A stretch of DNA of 64,000 bases, taken from the NCBI GenBank assembly GCA_013339895.1, contig JABACO010000013.1:4699823-4763822 (forward strand), read 5' to 3'. Both the position numbers and the translations under genes were made by a program. This document shows positions 1 through 9,841 of this stretch, piece by piece (the stretch's first letter is position 1; each line of letters opens with the position of its first letter). This DNA comes from Ephydatia muelleri (lineage: Eukaryota; Porifera; Demospongiae; Spongillida; Spongillidae). The notes beneath the pieces were generated by a model. That model was not told where the DNA came from, did not search any database, and was given only the letters and a program-made list of their open reading frames with translations.

Positions 1-182
1 GGCAAGCAAGCGTAACATAAACTCTTGCCAAAGCCAGTAGGTAAAACTGAAAAAACATCTCTGCCCTCAATGAAAGAAGCAGCTACTTCAAGTTGCTCTG
101 GTTTCATCTCTGGGTAGCCCAACTCCTTAGCTGCGTCGGTAACGCACTCTTTAACTCTCTCCATAGTCCAAGCATATCGCAT
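1..182 (-). CDS. RecQ-like DNA helicase, N-terminal part (runs off the left edge)
   Basis: Read on the minus strand from an ATG at 182 (or 164), the frame stays open to the window edge. It shows the RecQ N-terminal pattern: 'KELGYPEMKPEQLE', then 'GRDVFSVLPTGFGKSL'. The last block is motif I (Walker A) with an intact GKS. RecQ-family proteins are ATP-driven 3'-5' DNA helicases in repair; many invertebrate genomes also carry dispersed RecQ-like copies. Only about 60 residues are visible, so a full gene cannot be told from a fragment. Transposon A begins 63 bp upstream of the start. Confidence 0.6.
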   Translation of the reverse strand, partial: MRYAWTMERVKECVTDAAKELGYPEMKPEQLEVAASFIEGRDVFSVLPTGFGKSLCYACL

Positions 183-244
183 GCACGCGTAATTGTCACT
201 CAATCAACGGTCAGGTGTTAATAGCCCACAGCACTATCAGATGG

Positions 245-283
245 CACGGCTGTTTGCTCTCATTGAAATCGTGGAAATTAGGC
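245..283 (+). repeat. Left end of element A, '23-type' terminal signal
   Basis: Terminal CACGGCT is followed by a 23-bp spacer and then an AAA-centred block (AAATTAGGC, AAA at 275-277). The same layout is seen at the ends at 9667, 9736 and 45906. Confidence 0.75.
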
Positions 284-466
284 CCTACGCCCAGAAATTT
301 TGAAATGAGCGTGAGTGGCCTTGGCAACATCCAGGCAACCGATGACCTGTGGAATTCGCTGTACAACGAAGTACTTAAAAAGAATAAACACATCAATGCT
401 CTAATATGATTTGGGACACCTCTGAACTTTATACAAAAGTTTTAATCACGTGCTCCTAGTGTGTTA

Positions 467-676
467 CTACGTGGCTGCTGCCACTTGAAAGCAGCCACCT
501 TCGATGAGATATTGGGGACCTACCGAGAACAAATCGTTAGTATACGTTTTTGGAACGTAGAATGGCAGAAATAAACCTTTCGTGGTAAGGTTGACAGATT
601 GTTCTACCATTTTTTGCCTAGAGCTAAGCTTAGCGCATTTTCTGAAGTGGTTTTTAAGTTGTGGCAAATCGGCCAT
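467..676 (-). CDS. Short ORF downstream of the transposase in element A (unknown function)
   Basis: This 69-codon ORF starts MADLPQLKNHFRK and lies 63 bp past the transposase stop, on the same strand. The start is conserved at the equivalent place in copies E (7433, MADFLKVENYFRKR) and B (46341, MAIFKTFEHHFRKF). Conservation of ATG, Ala, Phe/Leu and FRK in three diverged copies suggests a real small coding exon or a constrained subterminal region. No known domain is recognised. Downstream residues diverge among copies. Confidence 0.4.
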   Translation of the reverse strand: MADLPQLKNHFRKCAKLSSRQKMVEQSVNLTTKGLFLPFYVPKTYTNDLFSVGPQYLIEGGCFQVAAAT

Positions 677-739
677 TTTGATCCAAGATAATGTGGTCGC
701 GTATGATGGTGGATTAGTACAAACGATGGCTTTAGTAGT

Positions 740-3700
740 CTAGGTATCATCAAGTGACTTCTTCCGCTTCTTGGGAGGTGGTATAGCTGCTACCATGTCA
801 GGAGCTATGCTAACTAAATGTTCCTTCATGATACACTTCAGCCTTTCTACCCTGTCTGGGATTGCAGTGTATGCTCTTCCAAGGGAGTTGAACTTTGCAT
901 GGATGGATTCAGCCCCCTGCTCCCCAAGGAGCCCGAATCCAACATGAGTGAGTCTGACCCACTCAGTAGCGTGGTCCTCCAACATGTGCATTTTTATGGG
1001 GATTGTTGCACCCGGAATGCAGTACGGAAGTAGCTCAGGAATTCCTTGATGCATTGTCCTGTTGATCAATGTAAGTCATGTACACAAACAAGAATGTAGG
1101 TTATACATGTACCTAGTTTTTCAACATTAGTCTCATCAATGAAGTTGTTGTCATATATTGCATGGCACTTTGCAAACAATGTGAATACGTTGAGAAACTT
1201 CACTGTCTCATTTTCCACCATTTCTGCCTTGTGAGGGAGGTTTGCTCGTGCAGCACAAAGGATTGAAGTTAACAATTTGTTTATGTTAGAAACCTAAATA
1301 TAGCATGAGAGTAGTACATGTCACACTGACAGTATTATACTTTGTCTTACTTTAAGTGCTGCATGTACATGGTTACCAACGAAGGCACCTCCAAAGTACT
1401 GCTGGCGATGGACACCAAATCCTTGTAAGGCCTTATCTAGCTCCTTTACAAAAGGACCTTCATTGAACAAGTATCCTTTCTTTACAGCTCTAGTACTAGC
1501 AGCTATCTTTGCTTCCTACAAGTTGAAAGTTATAATTAAACTCTTTTATTTCCATTAACATACCAGCTGCTCAACAGATTTTGCCCTTTCTGCAGATTGC
1601 TGCATGAATTGCATAGTAATGGGGTGTGACTCCCCAAGGGCTAACACCATGTATGTTGCCACTTGCTCCAAGTTTTGTTGTGACTGTTTAGCTTCCAGTA
1701 TTTCAGCTGTATACATTTGTAGTTTTTGCAGTTCTTGGCTGTATATGCAAAAACTTGATTGTCCATCATCACTGTTGTAGAAAGCTAATTCTAGATCCAA
1801 CTGATGGCACAATTCCTCCAGCAATGTAAAAATCTTAGTGAAAATACCTAGCGTAATGTGTAGACCAGGTGGGCAGACCTAAGTTTTAAATGAATTATTA
1901 ACACTATGTCAATGAACCAGTTTTGCTTACCTGTTCAAGAGGAATGTTAAATATGGGTTCAAAAATGCAATTGTAGAAGTGCTGTGCCTGTTTCCGTACA
2001 GAACCCGATACAAGGTAAAACAGGTATTGCTCTTCAATGCCATCAAGCGTTCTTGGAGGAGCATGGCCACGCTCTATGAGAGGAGTTGCCATCTCTGCAT
2101 TGGCTATAAGACAAAATGGGCATGGGTGGGCTCCTGTTTAAGGATATAAATATAACAAAAGGACAAAAAATGATTAGCAAGCTACATACCACTTGCACCT
2201 GACAATCCATAGAATTTGGACAGAAATTCGTAGTCACCACTTAAAAACACCTTCAGTGTGTATTGCCTGCATGTGATCTCATTTGATTTTATACACTAGT
2301 TGTGAAGATAACCATACCTCCATTTCATAGCTTGTAAATGCTAACCTGCTCCTTGTAGCGATCGAGTGCTATGTGTAGGTTAGCGAAGCTGTCACCAGCT
2401 TTGAACAGAGTTTGGAGCAGCTACGTTCACTATTTGAAAGTTTGCTTTAAATGTCCCTCCTCCTTTGTCCCCTCCAAGTTTTAACCACACCTCATTTTCA
2501 GGTATCACACCATTGTGCCAGGTCAACCTGCTTGTCCTGCAACAGTCCAACATGATGTATTATGTTGTGTTTAAATTTCTGTTACCTGTGGTTCTCATCA
2601 AGGAGCTGAGTGACCTTCTGTTGGTATGAACACAAGTGGGGCAGCCCGCAGTTCTTCTCCACCAGAGGTTAGTGTAAATGAAAATGGTGCCAGTTCACCC
2701 TGTATATTGTCATCCACTATCCTTTTTGAGACATGACGCATTCTCTCCTCACATGCCAGGGACACATTAGATGCCATTAGCCACCTGAAATGACATCAAA
2801 ATGTTGGATATCATGAGATGCGTGAGTGTAAATGACTTCTACATACCTTCTAAGCAGTCGTATCTTATTCCATGGAATAGCAAGCCCTACTTTTATGGCT
2901 AATACCTCTGCAGGTCCAATCTTTATTTCATCAGAGATGCCTGCCTCCTTTAGCAAAGACTTCCGTTCTTCATCGCTAAGAGAGAGCACTTCACTTTGAA
3001 GCAGAGCAGATGGCTCTCCACCACTGACAATCCTTCGAATATCCTGCAACTCAGAGCATCTCGACTTGAGTGTCCTTGTACATACGGTAGTGGTTGGATT
3101 GTGGGCATTGGTTACATGCATGAATGTTATTGGCTATAATGAGTGAGAACATAAAATTATGTAACAATGGTAACAGTGCATGTTGACACTAAATATGCTT
3201 AACTGTTCCCCCTGTAGGAAGTTGAAATACACCTTTTTCAGGACTAATCCTTTTCATGAATTTAGCAGCTGATCGTTGCTCCTCATGTGTAAGTGATGGA
3301 GTGCACTCATGATGCTCATACATAGCAGCCCTCATATCTCTTGTACAGATTGTGCAGTGGACCAGGACATCATTCAGCACCAGGAGCACCAGGTTTGATG
3401 CTGGCTTAATGTGCATTGGCTCGCATGAATAGCAGCAAGGACAATGTACTGAGCCTGTAGTTGCTACCCAATGTATGATGCACTGGGCGCAAGCCATTGC
3501 TTTACAGGGAAGTTCCATTGGCTGTGTTAGAATGTCCAAACACACTGGGCACTCAAGTTGGTCCAGAACAGACAGATTATCCTTTGCTAACGGAGGTCTT
3601 GGATAAGAATGCTCAGATGAAATGACTGGGGGAGGGGCACTCTTATTGACAGATCCAATGATCATGTTTGGGGTTATTCCTGGTAAGCGCCCTTTAGTGA

Positions 3701-4115
3701 CATTGTGCTGTTTTTCTGCTCCTTTTGCAAGTGCGCCTTTTGTACTTTCATGAAAGTGCTCACACATCTGTATAATAGCAACATTTCATTTTTTGTGGGC
3801 ACATGTGCAGTCACCTACCTTGCATTCCTGGTCTGAATGCATCTCCCACTGAAAGGGGGCAGTGCTACATTTGTAGTGAATTTTCCTGTGCATGGCACTG
3901 ATTACCCTGTCTAATGCACGTTTGCAGGAAGGACAGAAGTGTTCAGGATGAACTCTGTTGTCATCGTTGTTGGTATCAATACCAAAAGCATTTAGCAATT
4001 TTGCAGCATGTGCTTTGCACAGAAATATAGTTGATGGACATTTGCTTTTGGCCTTTAACAGCCTTCTGGCACACACCCTGCAGTGTAGCTGCACTTGTGT
4101 AATGTGATAATCCAT
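740..4115 (-). pseudogene. RAG1-like transposase, copy A (frameshifted relic)
   Basis: Exons on the minus strand are collinear with the intact copy B. Exon 1 (4115-3819) holds an N-terminal zinc region with 'RVHPEHFCPSC'. Exon 2 (3767 to about 3190) holds a RING-like module and a second zinc finger. Exon 3 is 3133-2847. Later exons carry 'LGGDKGGG', 'SGDYEF' with 'GLSGAS', and a last exon with 'KMHMLEDH' and 'GEQGAESIH' ending at 740. These are the DDE and zinc-ligand blocks of RAG1-type transposases. It is broken by a frameshift near 2620 and by a deletion near 2400 that removes residues shortly after the first Asp. It is therefore probably non-functional, though the remaining exons are well preserved. 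Confidence 0.8.
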
Positions 4116-4566
4116 TCCTGATATGTGTTAACAAACGCATGTATAATAAAACAACCGCAACGCGTGTCATTTATTCATATAAAAAACATAAGTATTTGGT
4201 GTCTATAGAAAATGTGCTAAGGGTTAAGGATTGGAGTTTCTTGTTGTTCCAGGTCTGATGATGAAAGAATAGAACGCCTACCTTTATCGGTCGTTCCCGG
4301 AGTCCGCTCGAACGAGTTTTGTAACACAACCTCCATTTTCGCTCCCATGTGACCGTATATAAACAAGTTGCGCAGTATTGGTTCATTTTATTTGGTGAGT
4401 GCGTACCGAGTGTTTAGAATAAAGAAAAGTGTAAGAATTGTTAAAAAAAGATTGTACATTATTTATGTACATATTTAAGGGTACCGACAATGTTGGAACA
4501 TATGCCTTTCTTAATGAGGTGGTTTCTATTGCTGATTTGGTCGCGTACCGTAATGTTCTAATTATA

Positions 4567-4595
4567 AACCTGGTTTCCAGCCGCAAACAGCCGTG
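4567..4595 (-). repeat. Right end of element A, '12-type' terminal signal
   Basis: Read inward from 4595: CACGGCT, a 12-bp spacer, then AAACCAGGT (complement of the TTT at 4574-4576). The spacing is 11 bp shorter than at the left end of the same element. The same short layout occurs at 7805 and 50504. Confidence 0.75.
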
Positions 4596-4847
4596 ATGGG
4601 TACAAATCCAGGTATAGGCTTGATACCCGACCTTCCGCCAATACGCGAAGGTCGGGCTACGCCCAACTACGATTGACCGTCAACTTGTAATCGCCTAGTC
4701 TCTCGTGACAGTGACGTAATAAATGAGATATTACGTCTGTACGCTTTTTCGTGTATGAGCGGAGGAATTCCGGCGGAACCAATGAAATTTGAGATATCAT
4801 GTGACCGGACGTAATTAGGTTAGCCAGGAATTCACAACTCATAAACA

Positions 4848-5033
4848 ATGGCGCTCTATTCGAAGGTTGCTATCGATAATGCGATTTCAAAAGCCACGAA
4901 AGAACTTGGATATAATGAGCTACGTCCAAATCAACTCGCAGCAATCACAAGCTTCGTGAATGGCAATGGGGTTGTACAAGTTGGAGCCTCTACCGGTTGT
5001 CTTTCTTGCCTAGGAAGCCGCGTTAAGCCATAA
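4848..5033 (+). pseudogene. RecQ-like helicase N-terminal fragment captured inside a TIR element
   Basis: The ORF has the RecQ signature 'KELGYNELRPNQLAAI' followed by 'FVNGNGVVQVGASTGC'. The motif-I position reads GASTGC instead of the helicase consensus TGxGKS, so ATP binding would be lost. It parallels the copy at 1-182, which keeps GKS. The frame ends right after motif I, as expected of a captured 5' exon. Confidence 0.55.
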
Positions 5034-5337
5034 GTAATCCCGCGTGCCTCAACTGTTCTCGTATCTGTTGGTTCAGATCAAGTAGCTTTTTCTCAAGTTT
5101 AGGGATGCTTTGAACGCTACTATGGCAAGTCTTGCAGAGAACACGACCAGTTGGAAAAATCGTATCCCCAGATTTACTGCCGAATATCTCGATTACCATT
5201 GCCGTTAACGTCATAAACACGTCGCGATTCGCTTCACTGTGGATCGGTCGCCAATTTTTAGAATCTGTTTGTTTTGTGCACAGGATACAAGGTGTTGTGG
5301 TCGCCATGTGGCTGTGAGCAGACACGCCTTCGACCAA
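5023..5337 (-). CDS. Cys-rich zinc-finger-like fragment (ZAD/THAP-like layout) in the TIR element
   Basis: The minus-strand ORF (ATG at 5337 or, more likely, 5307) has 'PCILCTKQ' near its N-terminus and 'VLCKTCHSSV' about 50 residues later. Two CxxC pairs followed by a charged, coiled-coil-like tail ('KLEKKLLDLNQQI') resemble N-terminal zinc domains of animal transcription factors. It overlaps the RecQ fragment tail to tail. Family is inferred from layout only. Confidence 0.4.
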   Translation of the reverse strand: MVEGVSAHSHMATTTPCILCTKQTDSKNWRPIHSEANRDVFMTLTAMVIEIFGSKSGDTIFPTGRVLCKTCHSSVQSIPKLEKKLLDLNQQIREQLRHAGLLMA

Positions 5338-6481
5338 ATTTGTAGTGATAATTGCATTCTTTGCGCGCGACTATAACGATAATTGCATTCCTACTTTTCA
5401 GGCATTAGCGTACAGACGTAATATCTCATTTATTACGTCACTGTCACGAGAGACTAGTAATCGTCACACAGCCTTATGCTGCCGTCACATTTCACCACCG
5501 GAACAACAGGAGCAGCCCACTCTGAAAATTGTATGGCCTCAATGACACCTAGTTTCTCGAGCCTCTCCAGCTCCTTTTCAACCTTCTCCCTAACAGCATA
5601 TGGAACAGCTCGCGGCTTGAAAAAGAGTGGAGTAGCGGTCTCGTTTACATGGATCTGAGTGCCCTTCAGCAAACCCAGCTCATCCTTGAACAGCTCTTTA
5701 TGCTTGCCCAGTATCTCCTGCAAGGCGCTTTGACTGCTGGTATGGAAAATTCCGCGATTTAGACAAAATAGAAACCGAAAACTTACCAATCCAATCTCTA
5801 CCCAGGAGAGACGGCCCATCTCCCCCAATTACTAGTAAGCTCAGATTGGCTTCTTGTTTCTGGTAACGCACCTGAACTGAAATTCGTCCCAGAATTCGCA
5901 GCAGTCTTTCACCAGTATAGGTACGGAGCAACGCATTGGTATGTTTCAAGGGAGGCCGCTCGTTGCATTTTCCTTTCCAAAGCGTCTTGTAGGTGACCTC
6001 GCTGATAACCGACGCGGCCGCACCTGTATCAACTTCCATTTCCAGACTAGCCTTATTAATCTCCATTGGAACTCTGAACGGCGCTAAGGAAACATCGCTC
6101 ACGTTGAACAAGGTATACATGTCTTCCACGTCCTCATCTTTTTCTAACGGCTCTGCGAGCAGATTTGTCGACTGTTTTCCTGCTCTATTACCGAACTGTT
6201 TTTTAACTGTTTGTTCCTTGCTGCGGAACGTTCTTGCCAGATGCCCCTTTTCACCGCATTTGTGGCACTCCACAGACCTGAAACGACATTTTGAAGCACT
6301 GTGCCTACCTCCGCAACGGAAACAAGGAGTAGGATGGTCGGCCGTTTGACCAGCTGTCGCCCTCCTTGGTTCCAGAGCATTGACTGATGCACCCGCCCTT
6401 GAAATATCTTCTCAGCGAGCTCGACCGCCTGCGCCAGCTCGAACGCTTTCGCACTAGCGGATCCAGCCTGGACGGTTGGGG

Positions 6482-6484
<3 letters not shown>

Positions 6485-6524
<40 letters not shown>

Positions 6525-6531
6525 GGGGGGG
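6485..6531 (+). repeat. Poly-G tract
   Basis: A run of 39 G, one T, then 7 G. The Gly- or Pro-rich reading frames through it are artefacts of the tract. Confidence 0.95.
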
Positions 6532-7114
6532 CTGAAAAGGGGAGGGCTGACTGTAAGCGGAGCCGTCCCGGGGAGGGTGCGGAAGGGGGGCACCCCTCCC
6601 GCCCAGCTAGGGGGTATGGCAGGAGCGCCGAAGCCCCCCCATCGGGGTCTGGGGCGGAGCCCCAGAAGCCAGCGCTTTTTGCGTTGGAAAACCCTCCAAA
6701 ACTACGCAAAAACTGCAATGAAAGTATAATTACAGATCCAGTATTTATATTCTCCATGCGCCGCACCACCATTCATTGCAAAGTATACTATGAATTTTTA
6801 ATTTGAGGGGAGAGGGGGGGGCTATAGCTCCCCCTAGCCCCCCCCCCCCCCCCCCCCCTGGATCTAACATTCACGAATTTAATAAATTCTTGAATGTTAG
6901 CTTCGGTTCGGCGAAAAGCCTGCGTTGGACTTGTTACGAAAATTTGGGTCCCAGGAACAAAATTTTTGGGAAAATTGGTCCGGGTGGGCCAATTTTGCCT
7001 GAAAATTTTGATCCGTGTCCGAAAATTTAGTCCTACCCTTTGCTTGCGCCTGCGCGTTCTCTACACGTGTCGAATCAAGGTGTTGTAAGGTCTTCAGCAC
7101 GGTTGTATGCGGCT
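6532..7114. other. Gene-less stretch with G/C tracts and a hairpin
   Basis: No gene is seen. It holds a GC-rich block with tracts of G and C, a poly-C run at 6838-6858, and a hairpin at 6867-6903 (CTAACATTCACGAATTT and its near inverse). It separates the Ty3 fragment from element E. Confidence 0.5.
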
Positions 7115-7333
7115 GTACAGTGGGCAAATACCTACCATGTTGGCTTTGGCCTTTTGGGAGAACAGGGGGCTGAATCAATTCATGCCAAGTTTAATAGGCT
7201 TGGCTTGGTATTTGCTCCAATCCGCAATAGAGTTGAGAACTTGCTGTGCATAGTTAAAGAACATCTCTTAAGCATTGAACCACAACTGGTAGCTGCCATC
7301 CCCCCTCCAGCTAAGAAAGTAAAGAATAAATAG
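7110..7333 (+). pseudogene. RAG1-like transposase C-terminal exon (element E, 5' truncated)
   Basis: Plus-strand frame with 'YHVGFGLLGEQGAESIHAKF', then a Lys-rich tail and stop at 7333. It matches the last exon of copies A and B and keeps the candidate catalytic Glu (AES). Everything upstream of it in the transposase is absent, so this is a truncated remnant. Confidence 0.75.
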
Positions 7334-7432
7334 CTATGCAATGCGCTCACTGTCAAGTATTTAATACCAGAAGAAATGTGACATGACAATCTGTTAAAAT
7401 AAATACAATTCCAACCCCCAAAAGACGCTAAA

Positions 7433-7615
7433 ATGGCGGATTTTCTAAAGGTTGAAAACTACTTCAGAAAACGCGTCACCGTTAGCTTGTACCAAAAACA
7501 GATAGAGCATTCTATTAACCTTACCCTGATAGTTTGGGTTTGTTCTATCTCGGTTCCAGAGCGCCGTTATCGTTGTTTGAACACACGAGGTCGACGATCA
7601 CCATTTGTAAGTTGA
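7433..7615 (+). CDS. Short ORF downstream of the transposase in element E (unknown)
   Basis: Starts MADFLKVENYFRKR, about 100 bp past the transposase stop, matching in position and start the small ORFs of copies A and B. The rest of the 60-codon frame is not conserved. Confidence 0.35.
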   Translation: MADFLKVENYFRKRVTVSLYQKQIEHSINLTLIVWVCSISVPERRYRCLNTRGRRSPFVS

Positions 7616-7804
7616 TTGCTTTCAAAGCACCAGAGCTGACAGTTATCAGCGTCAGGCAACGTGATTTATGCTTAAAATAAAGGTCAGAGGTGTTTGTCGC
7701 TTCTAGTATGGCTTTTACGTGTTAATGCGTTTTATGAACTTAGTAACATAGCTAGTTCTAAAAGACATCGGTTGTCAGGTTCGTTGCTATGGGGCACGTA
7801 AACC

Positions 7805-9667
7805 CACGGCTGTTTGCGGCTGGAAACTAGGTTTATAATTAGAACATTACGGTACGCGACCAAATCAGCAATAGAAACCACCTCATTAAGAAAGGCATAT
7901 GTTCCAACATTGTCGGTACCCTTAAATATGTACATAAATAATGTACAATCTTTTTTTAACAATTCTTGCACTTTTCTTTATTATAAACACTCGGTACGCA
8001 CTCACCAAATAAAATGAACCAATACTGCGCAACTTGTTTATATACGGTCACATGGGAGCGAAAATGGAGGTTGTGTTACAAGACTCGTTCGAGCGGACTC
8101 GGGAACGACCGATAAAGGTAGGCGTTTTATCCTTTCATCATCAGACCTGGAACAACAAGAAACTCCAATCCTTAACCCTTAGCGCATTTTCTATAGACAC
8201 CAAATACGTATGTTTTTTATATGAATAAATGACACGCGTTGCGGTTGTTTTATTATACATGCGTTTGTTAATACATATCAGGAATGGATTATCACATTAC
8301 ACAAGTGCAGCTACACTGCAGGGTGTGTGCCAGAAGGCTGTAAAGGCAAAAAGCAAATGTCCATCAACTATATTTCTGTGCAAAGCACATGCTGCAAAAT
8401 TGCTAAATGCTTTTGGTATTGATACCAACAACGATGACAACAGAGTTCATCCTGAACACTTCTGTCCATCCTGCAAACGTGCATTAGACAGGGTAATCAG
8501 TGCCATGCACAGGAAAACTCACTAAAAATGTGGCACTGCCCCCTTTCAGTGGGAGATGCATTCAGACCGGGAATGCAAGGTACACTGTAGGTGACTACAC
8601 ATGTGCCCACATAAAATGAAATGTTGCTATTATACAGATGTGTGAGCACTTTCATGAAAGTGCAAAAGGCGCACTTGCAAAAGGAGCAGAAAAACTGCAC
8701 AATTTCACTAAAGGGCGCTTACCAGGAATAACCCCAAACATGATCATTGGATCTGTCAATAAGAGTGCCCCTCCCCCAGTCACCTCATCTGAGCATTCTT
8801 ATCCAAGGCCTCCGTTAGCAAAGGATAATCTGTCTGTTCTGGACCAACTTGAGTGCCCAGTTTGTTTGGACATTCTAATACAGCCAATGGAACTTCCCTG
8901 TAAAGCAATGGCTTGCGCCCAGTGCATCATACATTGGGTAGCAACTACAGGCTCAGTACATTGTCCTTGCTGCTATTCATGTGAGCCAATGCACATTAAG
9001 CCAGCATCAAACCTGGTGCTCCTGATGCTGAAGGATGTCCTGGTCCACTGCACATTCTGTATAAGAGATATGAGGCTGCTTTGTATGAGCATCATGAGTG
9101 CACCCCATCACTTACACATGAGGAGCAACGATCAGCTGCTAAACTCATCAAAAGGATCAGTCCTGAAAAAGGTGTATTTCAACTTCCTATACAGGGGGAA
9201 CAGTTAAGCATATTTAGTGTCAACATGCACTGTTACCATTGTTACATAATTTTATGTTCTCACTCATTATAGCCAATAACATTCATGCATGTAACCAATG
9301 CCCACAATCCAACCACTACCGTATGTACAAGGACACTCAAGTTGAGATGCTCTGAGTTGCAGGATATTCGAAGGATTCTACGTTCCAAAAACGTATGCTA
9401 ACGATTTGTTCTCGATAGGTCCCACATAATTTAATAAAAGCTGGCTGCTTTCAAGTGGCAGCAGCCACGTAGTAACACACTAGGAGCACGTGATTTAAAC
9501 TTTTGTATAAAGTTCAGAGGTGTCCCAAATCATATTAGAGCACTGATGTATTTATTCCTTTTAAGTACTTCGTTGTACTGGATGTTGCCAAGGCCACTCA
9601 CGCTCATTTCAAAATTTCTGGGCGTAGGGCCTAATTTCCACGATTTCAATGAGAGCAAACAGCCGTG
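7805..9667 (+). mobile_element. RAG1-like transposon copy C, internally deleted, nested in copy E
   Basis: Begins CACGGCTGTTTGCGG at 7805 (12-type end) and ends AACAGCCGTG at 9667 (23-type end). It holds the first two to three transposase exons, then jumps at about 9376 straight to sequence that in copy A lies near 565-525. This gives a 1,863-bp non-autonomous derivative. AACC lies just before the left end and again three bases after the right end (TATAACC), so the target duplication is imperfect. Confidence 0.8.
8284..9376 (+). pseudogene. RAG1-like transposase N-terminal part, copy C
   Basis: Exon 1 (from 8284) matches copy A but a lost base ('aggctgtaaagg') breaks the frame about 17 codons in, and a stop lies near 8523. 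Exon 2 (8638-9200) keeps the RING-like module ('LECPVCLDIL' ... 'HCPCCYSC') and 'VHCTFC', then also shifts frame. Exon 3 stops at the deletion junction. No catalytic residues remain. Confidence 0.75.
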
Positions 9668-9841
9668 TATAACCATTTCAATTTTTCGGGGCGGAGGGCC
9701 TACTTTCCACGCGTTCAATGGGAGCAAACCGCCGTGATGCTTTGCACACGGCGCACCTTATCACAGGATAAAAATGTGTTGTGCGATCCAGATTATCAGT
9801 ATTTACATTAATTTGGTAAGTGCACACCTGGAGCGCTAAAA

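Larger units (their letters stand above)
245..4595 (-). mobile_element. RAG1-like DNA transposon, copy A (decayed)
   Basis: The element runs from CACGGCTGTTTGC at 245 to its inverse ending at 4595. It is flanked by a perfect 4-bp target duplication ATGG (241-244 and 4596-4599). Inside on the minus strand is a multi-exon transposase relic (4115-740), then a short conserved ORF (676-467). The two ends differ in layout: the TGGAAA block starts 28 bp from the left tip but 17 bp from the right tip. Length is 4,351 bp, close to copy B (4,599 bp). The right 400 bp match the left end of copy C in inverted orientation, which explains the inverted repeat between 4180-4595 and 7805-8228. Confidence 0.88.
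4694..5457. mobile_element. 764-bp TIR element carrying host gene fragments
   Basis: About 50-bp nearly perfect terminal inverted repeats (starting CTAGTCTCTCGTGACAGTGA) lie at 4695-4746 and 5406-5457. They are flanked by a 6-bp direct repeat TAATCG (4688-4693 and 5458-5463). The target is the Ty3 RT gene, and removing the element plus one TAATCG restores the reading 'RLCDDYKLTVN'. It encodes no transposase. Instead it holds a RecQ-like N-terminal fragment and a zinc-finger fragment tail to tail. Superfamily is not certain. Confidence 0.75.
4655..6480 (-). pseudogene. Ty3/gypsy retrotransposon fragment (gag zinc knuckles, protease, start of RT)
   Basis: On the minus strand the order is Gag-Pol-like. 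There are two zinc knuckles near 6340-6230: 'CFRCGGRHSASKC', then 'CHKCGEKGHLARTF' where the last Cys is Phe. A retropepsin follows ('VDTGAAASVIS', with 'LLGRDWI' further on). The N-terminal end of a reverse transcriptase comes last ('KPRAVPYAVREKVEKELERL', then 'SIRLC'). The RT continues on the other side of the 4694-5457 insertion with 'DYKLTVN' (about 4690-4665). There are several frame changes, no LTRs were found, and the catalytic RT motif YxDD lies beyond the break. This is a dead fragment ending where element A begins. Confidence 0.75.
7115..9736 (+). mobile_element. RAG1-like transposon copy E, 3' remnant split by copy C
   Basis: E consists of 7115-7804 and 9668-9736. The first part has the last transposase exon, the small MADF ORF (7433) and subterminal sequence like copy B ('aaggtcagaggtgttt', 'gttcgttgctatg'). 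The second part is the terminal 69 bp, ending GCCGTG at 9736 with the 23-type layout. Copy C sits between them. E is closer to B than to A (for example the ATTGAACGCG block). Confidence 0.7.

Noticed and set aside
6305..6806. Gly/Pro-rich ORFs up to 155 codons
   Set aside because: They exist only because of the poly-G tract at 6485-6531; the true signal beneath is the Ty3 zinc-knuckle frame.
4180..8228. Independent inverted repeat 4180-4595 versus 7805-8228
   Set aside because: It is explained by two copies (A and C) of the same transposon end in opposite orientations.
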